NCBI GenBank assembly: GCA_934309345.1 | Contig: CAKRDD010000021.1 | Location: 1 to 64,000 of the forward strand | DNA from: an uncultured Mediterraneibacter sp. | GTDB lineage: Bacteria > Bacillota > Clostridia > Lachnospirales > Lachnospiraceae | Direction: 5' to 3' | Length of the DNA stretch: 64,000 nt | Shown here: one piece after another, positions 58,248 through 64,000 of the stretch | Layout of the letters: every line of letters starts with the position of its first letter | Position numbering within the stretch: the stretch's first letter is position 1 | Translations under genes and position numbers: made by a program | The notes under the pieces: generated by a model | Told to the model about the DNA's origin: nothing | Seen by the model: only the letters and a program-made list of their open reading frames with translations | The model's database searches: none

Positions 58248-58254
58248 CTCTAAA

Positions 58255-58299
58255 CACCTCCTTTTCGTTTACAATTGCATTATAGGCGAAAAGGAGGTG
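58255..58299 (-). promoter_or_regulatory. 13-base perfect inverted repeat over the mini-protein A ribosome site
   Basis: CACCTCCTTTTCG (58255-58267) and CGAAAAGGAGGTG (58287-58299) flank a 19-base loop. On the minus strand the arm nearer the gene is the Shine-Dalgarno and the farther arm its exact complement. TATAAT (58279-58284, minus strand) lies in the loop without a good -35. It is either a translational hairpin hiding the ribosome site or a DNA operator around the promoter. Confidence 0.65.
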
Positions 58300-58415
58300 C
58301 ATTTCTTGCCAAATCCAGATGAAAAGTAGCCAAAATCTGCAAATATATCATATATTAAATGTTTTTCTTGATTTTTCAAGACATTTTCCAATAAGACATG
58401 CCTCTCACATAAAGA

Positions 58416-58452
58416 AGAGCCAGCCACAAAATGGCTGACTCTGTTTCTTTTT
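58416..58452. terminator. Terminator after the large hybrid kinase
   Basis: Stem AGAG-C-CAGCCA with TGGCTG-A-CTCT, loop CAAAA, followed by GTTTCTTTTTT on the plus strand and TTCTTTATG on the minus strand. It closes the minus-strand kinase gene, 40 bases after its stop. Confidence 0.75.
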
Positions 58453-58491
58453 TCAGTATTACGTTGCATATTACATAAGATTTTTCAGATG

Positions 58492-61400
58492 TTACAAATC
58501 CTCCCGAATCTTCAACTCGCTATTCTCGGCCAGACACTTCTTCAATGTATCAATCAACTTATTTACATCTAATGGTTTCGCCAAATGTGCATTCATTCCT
58601 GCTTGTTTACTGTTGAGTATATCTTCCACGAATGCATTCGCTGATACTGCAATGATTGGAATACTCCATGCGTCACTTCGCTTCGTATTTCTGATTGTCT
58701 TCGTCGCTTCCAATCCATCCATTCTCGGCATCATGATGTCCATGAAAATAGCTCCGTAATATCCCGGTTCTGATTTTTCAAATATCTCAACAGCCTCCTG
58801 GCCATCTGCTGCACAGGTTACTTCCAAACCACTATTCTCCAGCATACATTTTGCAATTTCTACATTCAGCTCATTGTCGTCTACAACCAAAACTCGCATA
58901 CCTTCAACAGAAACATTATCATAATTTTTTGTTTTACTGCTTATATCCTGCTGTCCTAATTTAAATGGAATTTTAATAATCGCTGTAGTACCAACTCCCT
59001 GTTTACTTTGGAATTCAATCGTTCCAACCATTTTATCTACAAGCGCTTTTGCAATTGTAAGACCAAGGCCGGTACCCTCATATTGAGATCTACTTGACTC
59101 TTTCTCCTGTGCAAACATATCAAAAGCATGTTCTATGAATTCTTCGCTCATACCAATCCCCTGATCTTTACACCAGATTGTAAGAACCGCCTGATCATCT
59201 TCCAGGATTTCTTCTCTTCCCCAAACTGTGATCGTACTGTCTGAAGAACTGAATTTAATCGCATTATCTAAAATACTTGCTAAAATCCTTCCAATATATA
59301 CTGGATTTCCAATCAGAATTGGATATTTAACACTGCATTTTTCCCAATCAACTTCCAGTTGAATTCCTTTTTCCACTGCTTTCTGATTATAAATTCGAAT
59401 GAGCTTCCGCAACATGTCCGCGACATCAAAAGTGATTTCCTCGTTTTTGAAATCCCCGCTTTGGATCTTATTCATATCCAGCACATCATTTACCAGAGAC
59501 ACCAGATACTTCAAGGATTTCATCATTTTACCTCTGATTTCTTTCAGCATCTTCGTATCATCCGCATGTTGTTCTGCTAAGTTTACCAAACCGATGATAC
59601 CGTTAAGAGGAGTACGGATATCATGGCTCATAGTTGCCAGGAATCGTGTTTTCATCTCGGATTCCCTCTTTGCTGCATCTGCTGCAAAGAGCAGATCTTC
59701 TTCTCGTCTCTTCGAATCACTGATTTCACGAACAGTACACAATACATGAGTTACATTTCCTGCTTCATCGCGTTTCTTTACAATAAAACGAAGTCTATGC
59801 CACGAACCATCAAGTATCCTATATTCTGTAGAAACATATTCCTCATTCTGCAATCTCTCTTTCAAAGTTGAAGTATCCAAAAACGGATAAAGATAGGCGC
59901 GATACTCCGGTGCTACCTGCATCTCACAATCTTGTCGTAACTTTTCTGATGCACAGCCTGAATTTCCTGTCAGCCGGTGCATTTCTTCGTCATTGGAAAT
60001 CTCCTCAAAGAAATCCTTTTGAAGATCAATACGAGCGATATAACAATAATTTTTACTGATCGCAGAAATAATTTCATTATTCAACTGCAATTCATCTAAT
60101 GCATCCTGCAATCTCTTTTGGATTGCTTTCTCTTTTTCGATAATCTCATCAATATATCGGAATCCCATAAGAACATACATCTTTTGTGCGTCCTCATATA
60201 TATTGATCACCTGCACTGAGAAAAACTGTTTTCCATATGTGCCCGGAACACTTTTGTAATTATAAGCTACTCTATCGGTATGCTGAAGCTCTGCCTTTAA
60301 ATTAGCACAGGAAATCCATTTCAAGAATTCTCTTCTATCTTCTTCTGTGAGGTAATATTGGGCGTAATATTGACTATACTCATCGAAGTCTTTCATACCT
60401 TTTTCTGCTTTTCTCATTACCTCATCTGTGTTAGAACTTCTCATTATCTTCAGCGTCTCAAATTCTCTCGAATTAAGCTCTACATAATATACCGCTGTAT
60501 AATCTGTACATAGTTTATCTAAAACATGTTTATCCCTGTTTATCTTATCAAGGCTGACTTTCAGCTCGTTGTTTTTACCTCGTAATTTCAGCCACTGCAC
60601 ACCGACTATAATAACCAAAAGGAGCATAGCTCCGGTAAGGATCAACAATGCTCGTGGATGCAGCTGCACTAACATTTTCAAGGTCATATCAGAAGCTTTA
60701 TAAGCTGTATAACCGGACGCTATATCTGCAATCGTTCTATCCGGAAGTGCATAGATTCCTTTCGTAAGAACTCCCGCAAGTGCATGATTGACCCTTGGTG
60801 ATAAAGCAATACGATATTGGAAAGACGGCTGATCCACAAGACTATATCTCACGCTCCCGCTGGAATCATTATTCACAAATTCCTGTGCCGTGTAATAGTA
60901 CACAAATGCCACATCAGCATCTCCGGCTTTTACTGCTTCCATAGCTTCCTCTCTGGATGGATAGATTATTTTTTTCGCATCTGGAGCATAAATATCTTCG
61001 ATTGAATCCGCTTCCCCCTGTTCAACCGTTGCCACTGTTTTAATCTCACCGTTAAAGTCTTTACGATATACCTTCGCTGACTTTATTGTAATATACGGTG
61101 CTGTAACTCCATAATCCTTTGACTCTGGCAGGTTATCATCTGGAAATCGCGCATCAATTGTAAGATCCGCCTGTTTACCATTCGTCCCATAGGATACATA
61201 CTCTTCTCTGGAATCACAAAGAATGAACTTATAAGAAATTCCACAGTAATCAGCAAGCTTGCGGAAATAATCCGGAAGGATTCCCTTCATCTCACCATCT
61301 TCAATATATGAGTACGGCTTTCTTGTCGGGTCGCACAAAACCAGCAGAGGATCATCCGCCGAACTGTATTGTGCAATGATCGCACGCTCCGCATATGTAA

Positions 61401-62193
61401 ATTCCAGATTTCTCTCACTTGCGGAAGAATAATAACGGTTGTACAAGTCATTCTCCCAATCCCCCTCTGCAGCACTCACCTGATCAATCGCATAATTGAT
61501 CTTATTAAGAAGTTCCGTGTTTCCTTTTTTAACAATAATATAAATCGAACTACTATGAAACTTCTCAATCGCAGTCTCATTCTTTGCCACTCTTAAAGAG
61601 CTTGAAACAAGCGCATCCACACTATCAGACTGCAGCGCTGATTCCATATCAGAAACCTTGTCAAAATATACCGGAGTATATGTAAATCCCTTCTCCTTTG
61701 AAAATTCTTCAAAATCCTTGTTTGGGGCATTACCATTTAACAGCCCAACGCGTATGCCATTATAGGTGCTATAATCTTGTGCAATAATTGCATGATTATT
61801 CTTTCGTATCGTCATCATACATTCATTGCTTCCGATTGGTCTGGAATAGTCAAATTTCTCTTCTCGTTCCGGTGTTTTGCGTGCAGAAGTAACCAGATCG
61901 ACTTCACCATCTTCAAGCATCTTCTGCATCTCGCTCCAGCTCTTGTCGTAACCGATATACTCATAATCTACATTCCAATAACGAGCCATCAGACGGAGTG
62001 TATCATAGCCATACCCACTTCGATTTCCATCTTCATCCTGCATATGGTATCCATTCATCTCAAAGAAGCCTACGCGCACTGTCTCTCGCTGTGAATCTTC
62101 CTCCACTGCCGATATTCTCTGTGGAAACAGCATAATTATACATAGGATCGTCATCAATACTGCAATATATTTTTTCCTGTTTTCTATTCTCAT
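58492..62193 (-). CDS. Hybrid sensor histidine kinase with two extracellular solute-binding domains
   Basis: A 1233-residue membrane kinase. After a signal segment (about 8-28) come two type-3 solute-binding domains (about 35-260, 'TVRVGFFEMNGYHMQDEDGN'; about 285-505, 'LLVLCDPTRKPYSYIEDGEM'), one membrane helix (about 518-538, 'ALLILTGAMLLLVIIVGVQW'), PAS-like regions (about 555-840), HisKA ('LATMSHDIRTPLNGIIGLVN', His about 857), ATPase ('SILDNAIKFSSSDSTITVWG') and a receiver domain with phospho-Asp in 'GAIFMDIMMPRMDGLEATKT' (about 1150). Such sensors bind small solutes outside; ligand unknown. No output regulator adjoins. AGAGGTG site. Confidence 0.93.
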   Translation of the reverse strand: MRIENRKKYIAVLMTILCIIMLFPQRISAVEEDSQRETVRVGFFEMNGYHMQDEDGNRSGYGYDTLRLMARYWNVDYEYIGYDKSWSEMQKMLEDGEVDLVTSARKTPEREEKFDYSRPIGSNECMMTIRKNNHAIIAQDYSTYNGIRVGLLNGNAPNKDFEEFSKEKGFTYTPVYFDKVSDMESALQSDSVDALVSSSLRVAKNETAIEKFHSSSIYIIVKKGNTELLNKINYAIDQVSAAEGDWENDLYNRYYSSASERNLEFTYAERAIIAQYSSADDPLLVLCDPTRKPYSYIEDGEMKGILPDYFRKLADYCGISYKFILCDSREEYVSYGTNGKQADLTIDARFPDDNLPESKDYGVTAPYITIKSAKVYRKDFNGEIKTVATVEQGEADSIEDIYAPDAKKIIYPSREEAMEAVKAGDADVAFVYYYTAQEFVNNDSSGSVRYSLVDQPSFQYRIALSPRVNHALAGVLTKGIYALPDRTIADIASGYTAYKASDMTLKMLVQLHPRALLILTGAMLLLVIIVGVQWLKLRGKNNELKVSLDKINRDKHVLDKLCTDYTAVYYVELNSREFETLKIMRSSNTDEVMRKAEKGMKDFDEYSQYYAQYYLTEEDRREFLKWISCANLKAELQHTDRVAYNYKSVPGTYGKQFFSVQVINIYEDAQKMYVLMGFRYIDEIIEKEKAIQKRLQDALDELQLNNEIISAISKNYCYIARIDLQKDFFEEISNDEEMHRLTGNSGCASEKLRQDCEMQVAPEYRAYLYPFLDTSTLKERLQNEEYVSTEYRILDGSWHRLRFIVKKRDEAGNVTHVLCTVREISDSKRREEDLLFAADAAKRESEMKTRFLATMSHDIRTPLNGIIGLVNLAEQHADDTKMLKEIRGKMMKSLKYLVSLVNDVLDMNKIQSGDFKNEEITFDVADMLRKLIRIYNQKAVEKGIQLEVDWEKCSVKYPILIGNPVYIGRILASILDNAIKFSSSDSTITVWGREEILEDDQAVLTIWCKDQGIGMSEEFIEHAFDMFAQEKESSRSQYEGTGLGLTIAKALVDKMVGTIEFQSKQGVGTTAIIKIPFKLGQQDISSKTKNYDNVSVEGMRVLVVDDNELNVEIAKCMLENSGLEVTCAADGQEAVEIFEKSEPGYYGAIFMDIMMPRMDGLEATKTIRNTKRSDAWSIPIIAVSANAFVEDILNSKQAGMNAHLAKPLDVNKLIDTLKKCLAENSELKIREDL

Positions 62194-62522
62194 AGAGCAC
62201 CTCTTTCTTGCCTGTATCAGCTCTGTTTTTCGCTTTTGTCTCCGTATTCTCTAGTCTATTTCTGCAAAAAAACGCATCTCATCAACAGATAGAGTTTGGT
62301 AATTTTAGTCTATCATATTTTCAATCATAAATGGATAAAAACTACCGAAATACACTAAAAACTTCGCGAATAAAATAGCTCCTGCAGCATTCATAATGCC
62401 CACATATAAACAGCTGGGAAAAAACTTGTTTTACTTCACTAACAATAGAAGTCCGGGAAAGCATCAAATCACTTTCCCGGACTTCTAACCTTACTTTTTT
62501 ATATACTATGATGTGGATAAAA
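62194..62522. other. Spacer between the two hybrid kinase genes
   Basis: 329 bases without a gene. It contains the terminator of the second kinase at 62447-62486 and must contain the promoter of the 1233-residue kinase; I see no convincing -35/-10 pair. The rest is featureless. Confidence 0.4.
62447..62486. terminator. Strong hairpin terminator
   Basis: Perfect 15-base stem AGAAGTCCGGGAAAG/CTTTCCCGGACTTCT with a 10-base loop, 37 bases after the stop of the second hybrid kinase. Tails are only moderately T-rich. Confidence 0.7.
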
Positions 62523-64000
62523 TTATTTCACATACTTCACAATCGTCTTGATAATCGAACTCTCTTTCAATGGTTTCGTCAGATGTGCATTCATGCCTGC
62601 TTCCAGACTCTTCTGCATATCATCTGTAAATGCATTCGCCGTCATTGCAATAATCGGGATTGTGTATCCCATCTTTCTGATTTTCTTTGTTGCTTTTAAT
62701 CCATCCATGATCGGCATCATGATATCCATGAATATAAGATCATAATCTTCTGCCCGCTGCTTCATTTCGTCCACTGCAAACTTGCCATTCTTAACCCATG
62801 TCACCTTCATGCCATGATGTTCCAACATGAAGGATGCAATTTCTGCATTCAGGTCATTATCTTCTGCAAGCAATACTCTGACTCCATCAAACATAATCTT
62901 GCTATAATCGACCTCTTTTTCCTCTTCATGTTCTGCAAAATCAACTTCCAGCGGAATACGAAATACAATCTTCGTTCCAATCCCTTCTGTAGATTCCATT
63001 TCTATTGTTCCGCCCATCAGATCGATCAGCTGTTTTGTGATTGACAGTCCTAAACCTGTTCCGACATATGTTGTTCTTGCATTGTCTTTTTCTTCCTGAG
63101 TAAATGGCTCAAATGCACGCTTTTGAAATTCTTTACTCATTCCGATTCCAGTATCCTCACAGACAAACTCATACAAAGCAGTCTTTCCGTCAAAAGAGAC
63201 CTCATGTCCATGAACATAGACCTTACCGCCCTCTCGATTATATTTAATCGCATTGCTTGTGAAATTTAAGAAAATCCGTTTCAAATAAACAGGACTTCCT
63301 ATCACATGGTCATGCTCAATTTCACCTATATCTTTAGAAATGAACTGAACATTGCAACTTTCCGCCTGTGTTTCTGACACCATATTTACTTCTGTAAGAA
63401 CCTTACTTAGCATAAACGGATCATGTTTTAAAGTAAATTGTCCTGCTTCAAGCTTACCCATATCCAGCACATCATTTACAAGAGAAAGTAAATGGTCCGT
63501 TGCACCAAGTACCTTCCGCCTACAATCTTGCAGCTTCTCCGGATCATCTCCATAGTAATAGGACATCTGAACGAGTCCTCGAATACCATTGATCGGCGTC
63601 CGAATGTCATGGCTCATTCTTCGAAGGAAATTTGTCTTAGCTTCATTCGCACGATCAGCCTCTTCCCTCGCTTTCTCGGCCCGTTTCTGCGCTTTCTCAG
63701 CTCTCTTTTGTGCCGCTTCTGCTTGCTCTTTTGCAGACTTCAGATTCTCCTCATATTTTAATTCTGCGTTTTTCTGTTCCGTAATATCCCGAAAAAGCAC
63801 TAGCACATACTGTGCTTTTTCGTTTTCTTCACCCAACATCGGGGTCATCTTACACTTACACCAGTGCGGTTCTCCGTAACGTAAGGATTCATATTCCATA
63901 TAATAACTACACTCTGTATTATCCCCTCGCATACTTTCAAGATACTTGCGAAGCATACAGATTGAAAGAGCATTCTGAAGTTCCTTCCTGAAATCTCCCG
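62523..64000 (-). CDS. Hybrid sensor histidine kinase, C-terminal part (partial)
   Basis: The frame stays open to the window edge, so the N-terminus lies beyond 64000; about 490 residues are visible. In order: end of a PAS/PAC domain ('YVLVLFRDITEQKNAELKYE'), an Ala/Glu/Lys/Arg-rich coiled coil (about 85-118 counted from the Met at 63956), HisKA with 'MSHDIRTPINGIRGLVQM' (His about 115), ATPase ('LNFTSNAIKYNREGGKVYVH', 'YVGTGLGLSITKQLIDLMGG') and a receiver domain with 'YDLIFMDIMMPIMDGLKATK'. Same class as the kinase at 58492-62193, probably with its own sensor domains upstream. Transcribed separately, ending at the hairpin near 62447. Confidence 0.9.
   Translation of the reverse strand, partial: GDFRKELQNALSICMLRKYLESMRGDNTECSYYMEYESLRYGEPHWCKCKMTPMLGEENEKAQYVLVLFRDITEQKNAELKYEENLKSAKEQAEAAQKRAEKAQKRAEKAREEADRANEAKTNFLRRMSHDIRTPINGIRGLVQMSYYYGDDPEKLQDCRRKVLGATDHLLSLVNDVLDMGKLEAGQFTLKHDPFMLSKVLTEVNMVSETQAESCNVQFISKDIGEIEHDHVIGSPVYLKRIFLNFTSNAIKYNREGGKVYVHGHEVSFDGKTALYEFVCEDTGIGMSKEFQKRAFEPFTQEEKDNARTTYVGTGLGLSITKQLIDLMGGTIEMESTEGIGTKIVFRIPLEVDFAEHEEEKEVDYSKIMFDGVRVLLAEDNDLNAEIASFMLEHHGMKVTWVKNGKFAVDEMKQRAEDYDLIFMDIMMPIMDGLKATKKIRKMGYTIPIIAMTANAFTDDMQKSLEAGMNAHLTKPLKESSIIKTIVKYVK

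Noticed and set aside
58269..58469. 66-codon minus-strand ORF upstream of mini-protein A
   Set aside because: It runs through the kinase terminator hairpin and through the inverted repeat, and has no ribosome site.

Overview
The window looks like a chromosomal segment of a low-GC, anaerobic gut Firmicute of the Lachnospiraceae type. This rests on the gene set: split glgC/glgD, EFR1-family ferredoxin-flavodoxin, type III pantothenate kinase next to coaBC, two-subunit iron-sulfur serine dehydratase, CyuA, a CD1871A-type CXXC mini-protein, hybrid kinases with solute-binding sensor domains, and strong AGGAGG ribosome binding sites. I cannot name the species.

Layout. 1-2200 is a debris field: tail of an HxlR regulator, truncated ArdA-like ORF, RelB/RelE toxin-antitoxin pair, YbaK deacylase and the C-terminal stump of a MATE pump. 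2200-8000 holds a MATE pump with a cytidylate-kinase-like partner behind two related hairpin motifs, a flavodoxin, a glucose-type EIIA, and a divergent MerR/MATE pair. 8000-13600 is a maltose module (MalQ, MapP-like maltose-6'-phosphate phosphatase, PTS EIICB, LacI-family regulator) bounded by two near-identical terminators. 13600-28800 is mostly housekeeping: HD hydrolase, HipBA, EFR1, AAA ATPase, TRIC channel, L25, a third intact MATE, iron-dependent alcohol dehydrogenase, glgCD, coaX-coaBC and an exonuclease. 28800-34540 is a dlt-like cell-envelope operon (MBOAT, SGNH, adenylation domain, carrier protein) that also carries a PLP decarboxylase resembling BtrK. 34700-41100 has an ECF S component, tRNA-Cys and tRNA-Glu, a lipoprotein, GDSL esterase, Rpn nuclease, NSS transporter and GIY-YIG protein.

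41100-49500 is accessory in character: a membrane-anchored GH3 enzyme with swapped domain order, a divergent LytTR two-component system with 20-bp direct repeats between them, an OmpR-type two-component system, and an IS66 deletion derivative. MITE-like elements with related ends lie here and at 4341; two have perfect 8-bp target duplications. 49500-51500 is a three-gene thiol/iron-sulfur cassette. 51600-57800 has a glycosyltransferase and a serine/cysteine catabolism block (SdaAB, SdaAA, AraC regulator, alcohol dehydrogenase, CyuA). 57900-64000 has two tandem, mutually similar 29-residue mini-proteins and two large hybrid histidine kinases, the last cut by the window edge.

Most interesting candidates: the paired 29-residue mini-proteins with an inverted repeat over the first ribosome binding site; the dlt-like operon with an added decarboxylase; the tandem structured leader before the MATE pump; and the IS66-derived MITE family, one copy of which supplies part of a -35 box. 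All functions are inferred from reading the sequence; no database search was run.
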